The position numbers were made by a program, and so were the translations under genes. This document shows positions 20,301 through 34,374 of a stretch of 64,000 bases of DNA, piece by piece (the stretch's first letter is position 1; each line of letters opens with the position of its first letter). The notes beneath the pieces were generated by a model that was not told the DNA's origin, searched no databases, and was given only the letters and a program-made list of their open reading frames with translations. Location: NCBI RefSeq assembly GCF_012489685.1, contig NC_080046.1:42371176-42435175 (forward strand). Direction: 5' to 3'. Source of the DNA: Lotus japonicus (Eukaryota > Streptophyta > Magnoliopsida > Fabales > Fabaceae).

Positions 20301-20827
20301 ATACCCTTGCTCCAATTCTGATGACAATATACACCTACGCTAAAGTGTAATGTAAAATTGATAAACTTTAACTGATTGAATCTATTTATCAAAGGAATTG
20401 AGATTAAAACATACACTTAAAATGAATGCACAAGATCTTGGTTCATAATGAGTTGCAGGGGCTCGACACTCATTATTTGCAAAGATCTTGTCATGAGCTC
20501 CTCATTTGATGCACGAATATGATTAGTTCATTCTGCATATCTCTGAACGAAGGAACATTAATTGCATTAGATACTTTATCATGGTGTAATCGATCTTCAT
20601 TAAAGTTGAAAACAACCTCTACAACATGATCCCTCAATTTCTTATTTTTATGATGCAGCAAGTCCATCAGAATTGGGATTGCGCCTGCCTCAACAAGGTT
20701 CATTCTATATGCTCCATCATAGCTTATTCGGAAAAATACCTTAGAAACATTATCCATTACCTTTTCAGTTCCACTCCCTAAAAGCTAAAAAAGGACATGG
20801 ATTGCACCTGATTCCGAATCACATATG

Positions 20828-22039
20828 TGTAAGATCAAGTTTTGATCTAGTAGTACAACTCTATGTTTTGATGATTACAAGTTAACCTTTTGATATGAAC
20901 AATTGTGGTACTCTAACGTGTTTTCTGAGTGTGCTATTTGCAGGCTCTGACCTCAACTCAATCTCACACAAATCAGAAGCACTGTGTATAAAGAGCTACC
21001 CAAGCAACGCTTTCGCATTCACCATGTTCAGTATGAACAGTGGAAAAGCTTCAGAAGTTCTGAAGTTATACAAACTCTGATGTGGACTCAGTCACGAGAA
21101 GCTCTGAAGATCCAGAAAGTCTGATAACCAAGAAACACTGAAGGCTCAGATGTTCTGATGGTGTAGAAGACTCTGAAGATCCAGAAGCTGATTAGTGAAG
21201 TTCTGATGTCCAGAAGCAAGATACTCTGAAGACCATGTTCTTCCCTCTGAGTTCAGAATCAGAAGAAACAATGGTCAGAGGATCTGGGCTTTCCCTCTGA
21301 CTCTGATCAACCGGCTTCACAAGTTCCAATATGAAGCATTCCCCTGATCAGAAGTCTCCTAGGTTTAAAGGTCGCGTCGCTATCCAAGTACAAAAGCATA
21401 TGTACTATCCTGACGACCTACCTAACAGTCTCAGACACAGCAGAAGCTGGATTTTCCAGAACTGCCCTCCAACGGTAGCATTTCCCATGCAACGCTCAAC
21501 CCTAATCCTTGGAGTATATAAAGAGACTGAAGACTGAAAGAAAAAAAAAAAAAAGAAACATTCACATACGCGCAAGACAATCTTAAATTCTTCTAAGTTT
21601 TTCTTTCATCTGAAATTCATTGAGTTTACTATTAGCTTTTTAGAAGCAAATCTCTTGTAAACAATTCTTTGATAAACAGTTTGTTTAGTTCCTTTAGGAG
21701 ATCAAGGCTGATCGGATCCTAGAGAAGACTAAGAGAGTGAATCTTAGTGTGAGCTAAGTCAGTGTAATTGTTAGTCACTTGTAGGTTTCAAGTGCAGTTG
21801 TAACTCTTACCTGATTAGTGGATTGCCTTCATTCTAAGAAGGAAGAAATCACCTTAACGGGTGGACTGGAGTAGCTTGAGTGATTTATCAAGTGAACCAG
21901 GATAAAATCCTTGTGTGCTTTTCTATCTCTTATCTTTAGCACTTGAGTTCTCGAAAGATTTGTCAAAATCTTTAAGGTGGAAGTTTTATACTGAAAACGT
22001 TATTCAAACCCCCCCTTTCTACCGTTTTTCATACCTTCA
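20828..22039 (+). repeat. 5' LTR of the young SIRE element
   Basis: A 1212-bp LTR, TG...CA. The U3 part is full of short degenerate repeats built on TCTGAAGATCCAGAAG (21040-21240), possible enhancer repeats. A TATA box TATATAAAG is at 21515-21523, placing the transcript start near 21545-21550, close to an A-rich run. Confidence 0.93.
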
Positions 22040-22041
22040 AT

Positions 22042-22053
22042 TGGTATCAGAGC
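22042..22053 (+). other. Primer binding site, tRNA-iMet type
   Basis: TGGTATCAGAGC starts 2 nt after the LTR and is complementary to the 3' end of plant initiator tRNA-Met, the usual primer for copia elements. The second copy is at 29602-29613. Confidence 0.93.
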
Positions 22054-22111
22054 GCAAGTTCTGATTACCACACCTAACAGTGTTCAGTGATCCGGGCCGG
22101 TGTGAAAAACA

Positions 22112-25100
22112 ATGGCTGCCACCACCAGTGAAACTCAAAGAGATGGTTACAATGCAAAGCCTCCTATGTTCGACGGTCAAAGGTTCGAATATTGGAAAGA
22201 TAGACTGGAAAGTTTCTTTCTGGGTTTCGATGCAGATCTCTGGGATATTATTATGGATGGCTACGAGCGTCCAGTTGATGCAGATGGCAAGAAGATCCCA
22301 AGGTCAGAGATGACTGCAGATCAAAAGAAGCTGTACTCACAACATCACAAAGCAAGAGCAATTCTTCTAAGTGCTATTTCCTATGAAGAGTACCAGAAGA
22401 TTACAGATCGTGAGTTTGCGAAAGGCATTTTCGAATCTCTGAAGATGTCTCATGAAGGAAACAAGAAAGTCAAAGAATCAAAGGCATTGTCTTTGATCCA
22501 AAAATATGAATCCTTCATCATGGAGCCAAATGAGTCCATTGAAGAAATGTTCTCCAGATTTCAGCTGCTTGTAGCTGGCATACGACCTCTCAACAAGAGC
22601 TACACAACAAAAGATCATGTCATAAGGGTCATCAGGTGTCTTCCTGAAAGTTGGATGCCTTTAGTGACTTCAATAGAGCTCACGAGAGACGTTGAGAATA
22701 TGAGTTTAGAAGAACTCATCAGCATTTTGAAATGCCATGAGCTGAAACGCTCAGAGATGCAAGATCTGAGGAAAAAGTCCATAGCCTTGAAATCTAAATC
22801 TGAAAAGGCTAAGGTTGAGAAGTCAAAAGCTCTTCAAGCTGAAGAAGAGGAATCTGAAGAAGCATCAGAAGATTCTGATGAAGATGAGCTGACTCTGATC
22901 TCCAAGAGACTCAACCGCATCTGGAAGCACAGGCAGAGCAAGTTCAAAGGCTCTGGAAAGGCAAAAGGAAAGTATGAGTCCTCAGGCCAGAAGAAGTCTT
23001 CAATCAAGGAAGTCACATGTTTTGAGTGCAAAGAATCTGGGCACTACAAAAGTGATTGTCCAAAGTTGAAGAAGGACAAGAAGCCAAAGAAGCACTTCAA
23101 GACGAAGAAGAGTCTGATGGTGACATTTGATGAATCAGAGTCAGAGGATGTTGACTCTGATGGTGAAGTCCAAGGACTCATGGCGATTGTCAAAGACAAG
23201 GAAGCAGAGTCAAAGAGAGTTGTTGACTCTGACTCAGAATCAGAAGGAGATCCTAACTCAGACGATGAAAATGAGATATCCTTGATAGCTCCACTGAAAC
23301 ACCAATCATGGTATCTGGACAGTGGATGCTCGCGTCACATGACGGGAGAAAGGCGTATGTTCCGAGAGCTGAAACTTAAGCCTGGAGGCGAAGTTGGCTT
23401 TGGAGGAAATGAAAAGGGTAAAATTGTTGGTACTGGTACTATTTGTGTAGATAGTAGTCCATGCATTGGTAATGTGTTATTGGTAGACGGCTTAACACAT
23501 AACTTATTGTCTATAAGTCAATTAGCTGACAAGGGTTATGATGTTATATTCAATCAAAAGTCCTGCCGGGCTGTAAGTCAAATCGATGGCTCTGTTCTGT
23601 TTAACAGCAAGAGGAAGAACAACATTTATAAGATCAGATTATCTGAGTTGGAGGCTCAGAATGTGAAGTGCCTTCTGTCTGTTAATGAAGAGCAGTGGGT
23701 ATGGCATAGACGGTTAGGGCATGCCAGTATGAGAAAGATTTCTCAGCTGAGCAAGCTAAACCTTGTCAGGGGCTTACCCAATCTGAAGTTTGCTTCAGAC
23801 GCTCTTTGTGAAGCATGTCAGAAAGGCAAATTCACAAAAGTCCCTTTCAAGGCAAAGAATGTTGTCTCAACCTCAAGGCCGTTAGAACTTCTGCATATCG
23901 ACCTTTTTGGACCAGTGAAAACTGAGTCTATAGGTGGCAAGAGATATGGGATGGTTATCGTTGATGACTATAGCCGCTGGACATGGGTAAAGTTTCTAAC
24001 CCGCAAGGATGAGTCTCATGCTGTGTTCTCTACCTTCATTGCTCAAGTGCAAAACGAGAAGGCTTGTAGGATTGTGCGTGTCAGAAGCGACCATGGTGGA
24101 GAGTTTGAGAATGACAAGTTTGAGAGTCTGTTTGATTCCTATGGAATTGCACATGATTTCTCTTGTCCCAGAACTCCTCAACAAAACGGTGTTGTTGAGA
24201 GGAAGAACATAACTCTTCAGGAGATGGCTAGAACCATGCTCCAAGAAACTGGCATGGCTAAGCACTTTTGGGCAGAGGCAGTAAATACAGCATGTTACAT
24301 TCAGAACAGAATCTCTGTGAGACCAATTCTGAATAAGACTCCTTATGAATTGTGGAAGAACATAAAACCCAACATTTCTTATTTTCATCCTTTTGGCTGT
24401 GTTTGTTATGTTCTCCATACTAAGGATAGATTGCATAAATTTGATGCTAAATCTTCTAAGTGTCTATTGCTCGGTTACTCTGAGAGATCTAAAGGTTTTA
24501 GATTTTATAATACTGATGCTAAGACTATTGAAGAATCTATTCATGTTAGATTTGACGATAAGCTTGACTCTGACCAGTCAAAGCTAGTTGAAAAGTTTGC
24601 AGATTTAAGCATTAATGTTTCTGACAAAGGCAAAGCTCTAGAGGAAGTTGAGCCAGAGGAAGATGAACCAGAGGAAGAAGCTGGTCCCTCTAACTCACAA
24701 ACTCTGAAGAAGAGCAGAATCACTGCAGCTCACCCTAAGGAATTGATTCTGGGCAACAAAGACGAACCAGTCAGAACCAGATCTGCCTTCAGACCCTCTG
24801 AAGAGACCTTGCTCAGTCTGAAAGGATTGGTGTCCTTAATTGAACCCAAGTCCATAGATGAAGCTCTTCAGGACAAAGATTGGATTCTGGCCATGCAAGA
24901 AGAATTGAATCAATTTTCCAAGAACGATGTTTGGAGCTTAGTGAAGAAGCCTGAGAGTGTCCATGTTATTGGAACGAAATGGGTATTCAGAAACAAGCTG
25001 AATGAGAAAGGAGATGTAGTCAGAAACAAGGCAAGGCTAGTTGCTCAAGGCTACAGCCAGCAGGAAGGAATAGACTACACTGAAACATTTGCTCCAGTAG

Positions 25101-26371
25101 CAAGACTGGAGGCAATCAGACTGTTGATCTCTTTCTCAGTAAATCACAACATAGTTCTACATCAGATGGACGTAAAGAGTGCCTTCCTAAATGGTTATAT
25201 CTCAGAGGAAGTCTATGTTCATCAACCCCCAGGTTTCGAAGATGAGAAGAAACCAGACCATGTGTTCAAATTGAAGAAATCACTCTACGGTCTGAAGCAA
25301 GCTTCCAGAGCATGGTATGAGAGACTTAGCTCATTCCTTCTGGAGAATGAGTTTGTAAGGGGTAAAGTAGATACAACTCTTTTTTGCAAGACTTATAAAG
25401 ATGATATCTTAATTGTGCAAATTTATGTTGATGATATTATATTTGGTTCTGCTAATCAATCTCTATGCAAAGAATTTTCTGAGATGATGCAGGCTGAATT
25501 TGAGATGAGTATGATGGGAGAATTAAAGTACTTTCTGGGAATACAAGTTGATCAAACACCAGAAGGAACATATATCCATCAGAGCAAGTACACTAAAGAA
25601 CTTCTGAAGAAGTTCAATATGCTGGAATCTACAGTGGCCAAGACTCCAATGCATCCTACATGCATTCTGGAGAAAGAAGATAAAAGTGGTAAAGTATGTC
25701 AGAAGCTCTATCGTGGCATGATAGGTTCACTTCTATACTTAACTGCATCTAGGCCAGACATACTATTTAGTGTTCATTTATGTGCTCGTTTCCAATCAGA
25801 TCCAAGGGAAACCCACTTAACTGCTGTTAAGAGGATCCTAAGGTATCTGAAAGGCACCACTAACCTTGGCTTGATGTATAAGAAAACATCAGAGTATAAG
25901 CTTTCAGGTTACTGTGATGCTGATTATGCTGGAGAGAGAACAGAGAGGAAAAGTACTTCCGGAAATTGTCAATTTCTGGGAAGCAATCTAGTCTCATGGG
26001 CAAGCAAGAGGCAATCAACCATTGCACTATCAATTGCAGAGGCAGAATATATCTCAGCAGCAATATGCAGCACTCAGATGCTCTGGATGAAACATCAGCT
26101 GGAGGATTATCAGATCCTTGAGAGCAATATCCCAATCTATTGTGATAACACTGCTGCAATCTCATTGAGTAAGAATCCTATCCTGCATTCAAGGGCAAAG
26201 CACATTGAGGTAAAGTATCACTTTATTAGAGATTATGTACAGAAGGGCGTACTTCTTCTGAAGTTTTTTGATACTGACCATCAATGGGCAGATATCTTTA
26301 CAAAGCCCTTAGCAGAGGATAGATTTAATTTTATTCTGAAAAATCTAAACATGGACTTTTGTCCAGAGTGA
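22112..26371 (+). CDS. Copia gag-pol polyprotein (first displayed copy), intact
   Basis: 1419 codons, open throughout. Domains: gag with the DUF4219/UBN2-type start ([13 protein letters not shown]); CCHC knuckle [14 protein letters not shown] near residue 302; aspartic protease with DSGCSRH near 402; GAG-pre-integrase (HRRLGHAS); integrase with HIDLFGP near 594, VDDYSR near 616 and HGGEFEN near 660; reverse transcriptase with YVDDIIFG near 1105; RNase H with YCDADYAG near 1266 and ending ADIFTKPL near 1392. The order PR-INT-RT-RH defines Ty1/copia, and the acidic Ser/Glu/Asp-rich spacer after gag is typical of the SIRE lineage. The copy at 29672-33930 is almost identical. All catalytic motifs are intact, so it may be active. 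Confidence 0.96.
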   Translation: MAATTSETQRDGYNAKPPMFDGQRFEYWKDRLESFFLGFDADLWDIIMDGYERPVDADGKKIPRSEMTADQKKLYSQHHKARAILLSAISYEEYQKITDREFAKGIFESLKMSHEGNKKVKESKALSLIQKYESFIMEPNESIEEMFSRFQLLVAGIRPLNKSYTTKDHVIRVIRCLPESWMPLVTSIELTRDVENMSLEELISILKCHELKRSEMQDLRKKSIALKSKSEKAKVEKSKALQAEEEESEEASEDSDEDELTLISKRLNRIWKHRQSKFKGSGKAKGKYESSGQKKSSIKEVTCFECKESGHYKSDCPKLKKDKKPKKHFKTKKSLMVTFDESESEDVDSDGEVQGLMAIVKDKEAESKRVVDSDSESEGDPNSDDENEISLIAPLKHQSWYLDSGCSRHMTGERRMFRELKLKPGGEVGFGGNEKGKIVGTGTICVDSSPCIGNVLLVDGLTHNLLSISQLADKGYDVIFNQKSCRAVSQIDGSVLFNSKRKNNIYKIRLSELEAQNVKCLLSVNEEQWVWHRRLGHASMRKISQLSKLNLVRGLPNLKFASDALCEACQKGKFTKVPFKAKNVVSTSRPLELLHIDLFGPVKTESIGGKRYGMVIVDDYSRWTWVKFLTRKDESHAVFSTFIAQVQNEKACRIVRVRSDHGGEFENDKFESLFDSYGIAHDFSCPRTPQQNGVVERKNITLQEMARTMLQETGMAKHFWAEAVNTACYIQNRISVRPILNKTPYELWKNIKPNISYFHPFGCVCYVLHTKDRLHKFDAKSSKCLLLGYSERSKGFRFYNTDAKTIEESIHVRFDDKLDSDQSKLVEKFADLSINVSDKGKALEEVEPEEDEPEEEAGPSNSQTLKKSRITAAHPKELILGNKDEPVRTRSAFRPSEETLLSLKGLVSLIEPKSIDEALQDKDWILAMQEELNQFSKNDVWSLVKKPESVHVIGTKWVFRNKLNEKGDVVRNKARLVAQGYSQQEGIDYTETFAPVARLEAIRLLISFSVNHNIVLHQMDVKSAFLNGYISEEVYVHQPPGFEDEKKPDHVFKLKKSLYGLKQASRAWYERLSSFLLENEFVRGKVDTTLFCKTYKDDILIVQIYVDDIIFGSANQSLCKEFSEMMQAEFEMSMMGELKYFLGIQVDQTPEGTYIHQSKYTKELLKKFNMLESTVAKTPMHPTCILEKEDKSGKVCQKLYRGMIGSLLYLTASRPDILFSVHLCARFQSDPRETHLTAVKRILRYLKGTTNLGLMYKKTSEYKLSGYCDADYAGERTERKSTSGNCQFLGSNLVSWASKRQSTIALSIAEAEYISAAICSTQMLWMKHQLEDYQILESNIPIYCDNTAAISLSKNPILHSRAKHIEVKYHFIRDYVQKGVLLLKFFDTDHQWADIFTKPLAEDRFNFILKNLNMDFCPE

Positions 26372-26815
26372 AGATGGATCAGAACCTCTGACTATGATAC
26401 TTCTTGATCAGAAGATGTCTAGTCCAGAAGGTAACTCAATCAGAGTGTGTGTACCCACTGGTACTGACTCTGAAGCTGAGACAACAACACGTGTGTCAGT
26501 ATTTCTGATGCATAGTTCCTTGTGCCCGTGTGACAGTCTGTTATGATTGCGTGTAGATGTGCTTCTCTCCTGAGTGTGATTTGTGTATTTACTGTTACTA
26601 CCTATCTTTAATTTTCAACCGTTGATCTTAAATTGCTTTTTGAATCAACAACGGTTATTTGTCAAAACCCACTATACACACACGATCTCTTTCACTTCCG
26701 GTTTTCACTCTCGCTCTCTCTGCTTTTCAAAAACCGCTTATCCTCGATTTCTCTCTCGATCTCTCTTCATCTTTCAACCTTCATCTTCTACCTCAAACCT
26801 TCAACCGCTTCAAAA

Positions 26816-28580
26816 ATGGTGAGTCAAACCAGAAGATCTACTGCAGATGCACCTCAGTTCCCTCACATGGTAGTCGGTCTAGCAACGGGTCAAAGGGGCC
26901 CTGAGAATCCGACACAAGATCAAGGTCAAGCTCAAGAGCAGATTGTTCCAATTGCAGAACGGGGCTGTGCCGTTCACTGCGTATTTGCTCCTGAGGAACT
27001 CCAAGTCCTGGCAGAATGGAGATTCGACCTCGACAACCTGGCTACAAATGGGTATGATCTTCGTCCTGAAGTCCAAGTTCAAGGTTGGGGAAATTACTTC
27101 AACAGACTTCGAGGACCGGTGTATGATAGACTGGTAAAGGAATTCTGGAAGCACGCCGACTGTGATGATACTCAGGTGGTATCTCACGTTCTTGGAAGAA
27201 AGATCATCATCACGGAGAAGTCTTTCGTGAATTTGCTGGGTGCAGACACTGCTTTTGGGTATCGTTTCCAACTCACGGAATCGAAGCTGAAACCCAGCAC
27301 CAAGAATACAATCAACGAGGCCCTGTACACCAATTACAAACCGGGCAAGACGAATTACAAGGTGATGGACCTTCATCCTAAGCTCAGAATCTGGCACAAG
27401 ATCCTGCTCCACTGCATAAACCAGAGACCAAAGGGCAGTTCTCCAGACTACATCAACTTCAACCAGAAGGTGATGTTGTTCTTCATCCAAGACCAGAAGA
27501 AGATCTGCCTTCCCTACTTCCTGTTCTCCTACTTGAAGGAATGTATCCGGAAGTCTCGCACCACTGCCTCCATCAAGTCAGCAATCAAGTACATCCCTTT
27601 GGGAGACTGCTCTCAGACTTTTTCATTGAAAGCAACCTGGTGCAAGATCTGGTCCATGCTGGATGTGTAGAGGATCTGACCACCATTGTTAGTGATGTCT
27701 TCACTGCAAATTCTCTGAAGAAGATGGGCTTGGTCCAGAAGAAAATCGCCCCTGCTCGTGAAGACACATCTTCTGAAATCAGAAGTAGAAGGATGCCTCT
27801 AAATGACTACCCTCTGTGGACTCAGGCAGACAATCCTGACGCCATTAGGTGCTATGTTGAAGACCTAAGGGCTCAAGGATTCGAAATTGATCTTGATGAA
27901 TTCTTCAGCAGACTGCCGCCAGCTCCAGAGTTTCCTTCTCCTCCCAAGAAGAAAGCTCAGAGGAAGATGATCCTAGAAGAATCTTCTGAGGAATCAGATG
28001 TCCCTCTGGTCAAAAAGAAGAAGAGAAAGCCTGATGATGGTGATGATAGTGATAATGAGGATGGTCCTCCTAAGAAGAAGAAGAAGCAGGTCAGAATCGT
28101 GGTGAAGCCTACTCGGGTGGAACCAGCTGCTGAAGTGGTCAGAAGGACTGAACCTCCTGCCAGAGTGACTAGATCATCAGCACATTCAAGTAAGTCTGCA
28201 CTTGCTTCTGATGATGATTTGAATTTATTTGATGCACTCCCTATATCTGTCATGCTCAAACACTCCTCAAATCCCCTCACTCCTATTCCTGAATCCCAAC
28301 CAGCTGCTCAAACCACCTCTCCACCAGTCTCCAAGATCTTCATTCTTTCAACCTTCCCCTACTGAAGCACCTCTCTGGAATTTGCTTCAGAACCAACCCT
28401 CTAGGTCAGAAGAACCTACCTCTCCCATTACCATTCAGTACAACCCATTATCTTCTGAACCCATCATTCATGCACAACCAGAGCCTACCCACACAGAACC
28501 TGAGCCAGAACCTCTGATCACTCTGTCCCAAGAGCATCAGAACGTCTTGCTCTCAAACCCACGGATACAGACTCTCCACA
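26816..28580 (+). pseudogene. SIRE extra (envelope-like) ORF, first displayed copy, indel-damaged and cut by the gap
   Basis: The same ORF as 34375-37227. Against that copy it shows a missing C in CATCCCTTTGGG (near 27595), a missing CA in CCACCAGTCTCC (near 28326), a missing C in GAGCCAGAACC (near 28506) and a missing T in ACTCTCCACA (near 28575). It then runs into the Ns. The indels increase towards the gap, as expected for poorly polished contig ends. I do not think these are biological mutations. Confidence 0.8.
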
Positions 28581-28680
28581 NNNNNNNNNNNNNNNNNNNN
28601 NNNNNNNNNNNNNNNNNNNNNNNNNNNNNNNNNNNNNNNNNNNNNNNNNNNNNNNNNNNNNNNNNNNNNNNNNNNNNNNN
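28581..28680. other. Assembly gap, 100 N
   Basis: Exactly 100 Ns, a customary placeholder for a gap of unknown size. The sequence left of it continues in the other copy at 36145, and the sequence right of it corresponds to LTR position 21117. Confidence 1.
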
Positions 28681-29599
28681 AAGTCTGATAACCAAGAAAC
28701 ACTGAAGGCTCAGATGTTCTGATGGTGTAGAAGACTCTGAAGATCCAGAAGCTGATTAGTGAAGTTCTGATGTCCAGAAGCAAGATACTCTGAAGACCAT
28801 GTTCTTCCCTCTGAGTTCAGAATCAGAAGAAACAATGGTCAGAGGATCTGGGCTTTCCCTCTGACTCTGATCAACCGGCTTCACAAGTTCCAATATGAAG
28901 CATTCCCTGATCAGAAGTCTCCTAGGTTTAAAGGTCGCGTCGCTATCCAAGTACAAAAGCATATGTACTATCCTGACGACCTACCTAACAGTCTCAGACA
29001 CAGCAGAAGCTGGATTTTCCAGAACTGCCCTCCAACGGTAGCATTTCCCATGCAACGCTCAACCCTAATCCTTGGAGTATATAAAGAGACTGAAGACTGA
29101 AAGAAAAAAAAAAAAAGAAACATTCACATACGCGCAAGACAATCTTAAATTCTTCTAAGTTTTCTTCATCTGAAATTCATTGAGTTTACTATTAGCTTTT
29201 TAGAAGCAAATCTCTTGTAAACAATTCTTTGATAAACAGTTTGTTTAGTTCCTTTAGGAGATCAAGGCTGATCGGATCCTAGAGAAGACTAAGAGAGTGA
29301 ATCTTAGTGTGAGCTAAGTCAGTGTAATTGTTAGTCACTTGTAGGTTTCAAGTGCAGTTGTAACTCTTACCTGATTAGTGGATTGCCTTCATTCTAAGAA
29401 GGAAGAAATCACCTTAACGGGTGGACTGGAGTAGCTTGAGTGATTTATCAAGTGAACCAGGATAAAATCCTTGTGTGCTTTTCTATCTCTTATCTTTAGC
29501 ACTTGAGTTCTCGAAAGATTTGTCAAAATCTTTAAGGTGGAAGTTTTATACTGAAAACGTTATTCAAACCCCCCCTTTCTACCGTTTTTCATACCTTCA
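28681..29599 (+). repeat. Partial LTR copy right of the gap
   Basis: Equivalent to 21117-22039. The first 289 bp of the LTR are missing at the gap edge. Differences from the outer LTRs are small deletions in homopolymer or near-homopolymer runs (CATTCCCTG, AAGTTTTCTTC), concentrated near the gap. Confidence 0.9.
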
Positions 29600-29671
29600 A
29601 TTGGTATCAGAGCGCAAGTTCTGATTACCACACCTAACAGTGTTCAGTGATCCGGGCCGGTGTGAAAAACA

Positions 29672-32600
29672 ATGGCTGCCACCACCAGTGAAACTCAAAG
29701 AGATGGTTACAATGCAAAGCCTCCTATGTTCGACGGTCAAAGGTTCGAATATTGGAAAGATAGACTGGAAAGTTCTTTCTGGGTTTCGATGCAGATCTCT
29801 GGGATATTATTATGGATGGCTACGAGCGTCCAGTTGATGCAGATGGCAAGAAGATCCCAAGGTCAGAGATGACTGCAGATCAAAAGAAGCTGTACTCACA
29901 ACATCACAAAGCAAGAGCAATTCTTCTAAGTGCTATTTCCTATGAAGAGTACCAGAAGATTACAGATCGTGAGTTTGCGAAAGGCATTTTCGAATCTCTG
30001 AAGATGTCTCATGAAGGAAACAAGAAAGTCAAAGAATCAAAGGCATTGTCTTTGATCCAAAAATATGAATCCTTCATCATGGAGCCAAATGAGTCCATTG
30101 AAGAAATGTTCTCCAGATTTCAGCTGCTTGTAGCTGGCATACGACCTCTCAACAAGAGCTACACAACAAAAGATCATGTCATAAGGGTCATCAGGTGTCT
30201 TCCTGAAAGTTGGATGCCTTTAGTGACTTCAATAGAGCTCACGAGAGACGTTGAGAATATGAGTTTAGAAGAACTCATCAGCATTTTGAAATGCCATGAG
30301 CTGAAACGCTCAGAGATGCAAGATCTGAGGAAAAAGTCCATAGCCTTGAAATCTAAATCTGAAAAGGCTAAGGTTGAGAAGTCAAAAGCTCTTCAAGCTG
30401 AAGAAGAGGAATCTGAAGAAGCATCAGAAGATTCTGATGAAGATGAGCTGACTCTGATCTCCAAGAGACTCAACCGCATCTGGAAGCACAGGCAGAGCAA
30501 GTTCAAAGGCTCTGGAAAGGCAAAAGGAAAGTATGAGTCCTCAGGCCAGAAGAAGTCTTCAATCAAGGAAGTCACATGTTTTGAGTGCAAAGAATCTGGG
30601 CACTACAAAAGTGATTGTCCAAAGTTGAAGAAGGACAAGAAGCCAAAGAAGCACTTCAAGACGAAGAAGAGTCTGATGGTGACATTTGATGAATCAGAGT
30701 CAGAGGATGTTGACTCTGATGGTGAAGTCCAAGGACTCATGGCGATTGTCAAAGACAAGGAAGCAGAGTCAAAGAGAGTTGTTGACTCTGACTCAGAATC
30801 AGAAGGAGATCCTAACTCAGACGATGAAAATGAGATATCCTTGATAGCTCCACTGAAACACCAATCATGGTATCTGGACAGTGGATGCTCGCGTCACATG
30901 ACGGGAGAAAGGCGTATGTTCCGAGAGCTGAAACTTAAGCCTGGAGGCGAAGTTGGCTTTGGAGGAAATGAAAAGGGTAAAATTGTTGGTACTGGTACTA
31001 TTTGTGTAGATAGTAGTCCATGCATTGGTAATGTGTTATTGGTAGACGGCTTAACACATAACTTATTGTCTATAAGTCAATTAGCTGACAAGGGTTATGA
31101 TGTTATATTCAATCAAAAGTCCTGCCGGGCTGTAAGTCAAATCGATGGCTCTGTTCTGTTTAACAGCAAGAGGAAGAACAACATTTATAAGATCAGATTA
31201 TCTGAGTTGGAGGCTCAGAATGTGAAGTGCCTTCTGTCTGTTAATGAAGAGCAGTGGGTATGGCATAGACGGTTAGGGCATGCCAGTATGAGAAAGATTT
31301 CTCAGCTGAGCAAGCTAAACCTTGTCAGGGGCTTACCCAATCTGAAGTTTGCTTCAGACGCTCTTTGTGAAGCATGTCAGAAAGGCAAATTCACAAAAGT
31401 CCCTTTCAAGGCAAAGAATGTTGTCTCAACCTCAAGGCCGTTAGAACTTCTGCATATCGACCTTTTTGGACCAGTGAAAACTGAGTCTATAGGTGGCAAG
31501 AGATATGGGATGGTTATCGTTGATGACTATAGCCGCTGGACATGGGTAAAGTTTCTAACCCGCAAGGATGAGTCTCATGCTGTGTTCTCTACCTTCATTG
31601 CTCAAGTGCAAAACGAGAAGGCTTGTAGGATTGTGCGTGTCAGAAGCGACCATGGTGGAGAGTTTGAGAATGACAAGTTTGAGAGTCTGTTTGATTCCTA
31701 TGGAATTGCACATGATTTCTCTTGTCCCAGAACTCCTCAACAAAACGGTGTTGTTGAGAGGAAGAACATAACTCTTCAGGAGATGGCTAGAACCATGCTC
31801 CAAGAAACTGGCATGGCTAAGCACTTTTGGGCAGAGGCAGTAAATACAGCATGTTACATTCAGAACAGAATCTCTGTGAGACCAATTCTGAATAAGACTC
31901 CTTATGAATTGTGGAAGAACATAAAACCCAACATTTCTTATTTTCATCCTTTTGGCTGTGTTTGTTATGTTCTCCATACTAAGGATAGATTGCATAAATT
32001 TGATGCTAAATCTTCTAAGTGTCTATTGCTCGGTTACTCTGAGAGATCTAAAGGTTTTAGATTTTATAATACTGATGCTAAGACTATTGAAGAATCTATT
32101 CATGTTAGATTTGACGATAAGCTTGACTCTGACCAGTCAAAGCTAGTTGAAAAGTTTGCAGATTTAAGCATTAATGTTTCTGACAAAGGCAAAGCTCTAG
32201 AGGAAGTTGAGCCAGAGGAAGATGAACCAGAGGAAGAAGCTGGTCCCTCTAACTCACAAACTCTGAAGAAGAGCAGAATCACTGCAGCTCACCCTAAGGA
32301 ATTGATTCTGGGCAACAAAGACGAACCAGTCAGAACCAGATCTGCCTTCAGACCCTCTGAAGAGACCTTGCTCAGTCTGAAAGGATTGGTGTCCTTAATT
32401 GAACCCAAGTCCATAGATGAAGCTCTTCAGGACAAAGATTGGATTCTGGCCATGCAAGAAGAATTGAATCAATTTTCCAAGAACGATGTTTGGAGCTTAG
32501 TGAAGAAGCCTGAGAGTGTCCATGTTATTGGAACGAAATGGGTATTCAGAAACAAGCTGAATGAGAAAGGAGATGTAGTCAGAAACAAGGCAAGGCTAGT

Positions 32601-33930
32601 TGCTCAAGGCTACAGCCAGCAGGAAGGAATAGACTACACTGAAACATTTGCTCCAGTAGCAAGACTGGAGGCAATCAGACTGTTGATCTCTTTCTCAGTA
32701 AATCACAACATAGTTCTACATCAGATGGACGTAAAGAGTGCCTTCCTAAATGGTTATATCTCAGAGGAAGTCTATGTTCATCAACCCCCAGGTTTCGAAG
32801 ATGAGAAGAAACCAGACCATGTGTTCAAATTGAAGAAATCACTCTACGGTCTGAAGCAAGCTTCCAGAGCATGGTATGAGAGACTTAGCTCATTCCTTCT
32901 GGAGAATGAGTTTGTAAGGGGTAAAGTAGATACAACTCTTTTTTGCAAGACTTATAAAGATGATATCTTAATTGTGCAAATTTATGTTGATGATATTATA
33001 TTTGGTTCTGCTAATCAATCTCTATGCAAAGAATTTTCTGAGATGATGCAGGCTGAATTTGAGATGAGTATGATGGGAGAATTAAAGTACTTTCTGGGAA
33101 TACAAGTTGATCAAACACCAGAAGGAACATATATCCATCAGAGCAAGTACACTAAAGAACTTCTGAAGAAGTTCAATATGCTGGAATCTACAGTGGCCAA
33201 GACTCCAATGCATCCTACATGCATTCTGGAGAAAGAAGATAAAAGTGGTAAAGTATGTCAGAAGCTCTATCGTGGCATGATAGGTTCACTTCTATACTTA
33301 ACTGCATCTAGGCCAGACATACTATTTAGTGTTCATTTATGTGCTCGTTTCCAATCAGATCCAAGGGAAACCCACTTAACTGCTGTTAAGAGGATCCTAA
33401 GGTATCTGAAAGGCACCACTAACCTTGGCTTGATGTATAAGAAAACATCAGAGTATAAGCTTTCAGGTTACTGTGATGCTGATTATGCTGGAGAGAGAAC
33501 AGAGAGGAAAAGTACTTCCGGAAATTGTCAATTTCTGGGAAGCAATCTAGTCTCATGGGCAAGCAAGAGGCAATCAACCATTGCACTATCAATTGCAGAG
33601 GCAGAATATATCTCAGCAGCAATATGCAGCACTCAGATGCTCTGGATGAAACATCAGCTGGAGGATTATCAGATCCTTGAGAGCAATATCCCAATCTATT
33701 GTGATAACACTGCTGCAATCTCATTGAGTAAGAATCCTATCCTGCATTCAAGGGCAAAGCACATTGAGGTAAAGTATCACTTTATTAGAGATTATGTACA
33801 GAAGGGCGTACTTCTTCTGAAGTTTTTTGATACTGACCATCAATGGGCAGATATCTTTACAAAGCCCTTAGCAGAGGATAGATTTAATTTTATTCTGAAA
33901 AATCTAAACATGGACTTTTGTCCAGAGTGA
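29672..33930 (+). pseudogene. Copia gag-pol, second displayed copy, one frameshift
   Basis: Matches 22112-26371 except for a 1-nt loss in a T run (AAGTTCTTTC at 29771-29780 instead of AAGTTTCTTTC). That ends the true frame about 34 codons in. The remaining frame is open from an internal ATG at 29812 (1372 codons) with all protease, integrase, RT and RNase H motifs. The translations appear identical after the frameshift. The indel is likely a sequencing or consensus error. Confidence 0.88.
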
Positions 33931-34374
33931 AGATGGATCAGAACCTCTGACTATGATACTTCTTGATCAGAAGATGTCTAGTCCAGAAGGTAACTCAATC
34001 AGAGTGTGTGTACCCACTGGTACTGACTCTGAAGCTGAGACAACAACACGTGTGTCAGTATTTCTGATGCATAGTTCCTTGTGCCCGTGTGACAGTCTGT
34101 TATGATTGCGTGTAGATGTGCTTCTCTCCTGAGTGTGATTTGTGTATTTACTGTTACTACCTATCTTTAATTTTCAACCGTTGATCTTAAATTGCTTTTT
34201 GAATCAACAACGGTTATTTGTCAAAACCCACTATACACACACGATCTCTTTCACTTCCGGTTTTCACTCTCGCTCTCTCTGCTTTTCAAAAACCGCTTAT
34301 CCTCGATTTCTCTCTCGATCTCTCTTCATCTTTCAACCTTCATCTTCTACCTCAAACCTTCAACCGCTTCAAAA

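Noticed and set aside
23996..24436. 146-codon minus-strand ORF in the integrase region (also 31555-31995)
   Set aside because: Shadow of the integrase coding sequence.
26879..27490. 203-codon minus-strand ORF inside the SIRE extra ORF (also 34438-35049)
   Set aside because: Exact antisense shadow of a well-supported plus-strand ORF, with no TATA box or recognisable composition of its own.
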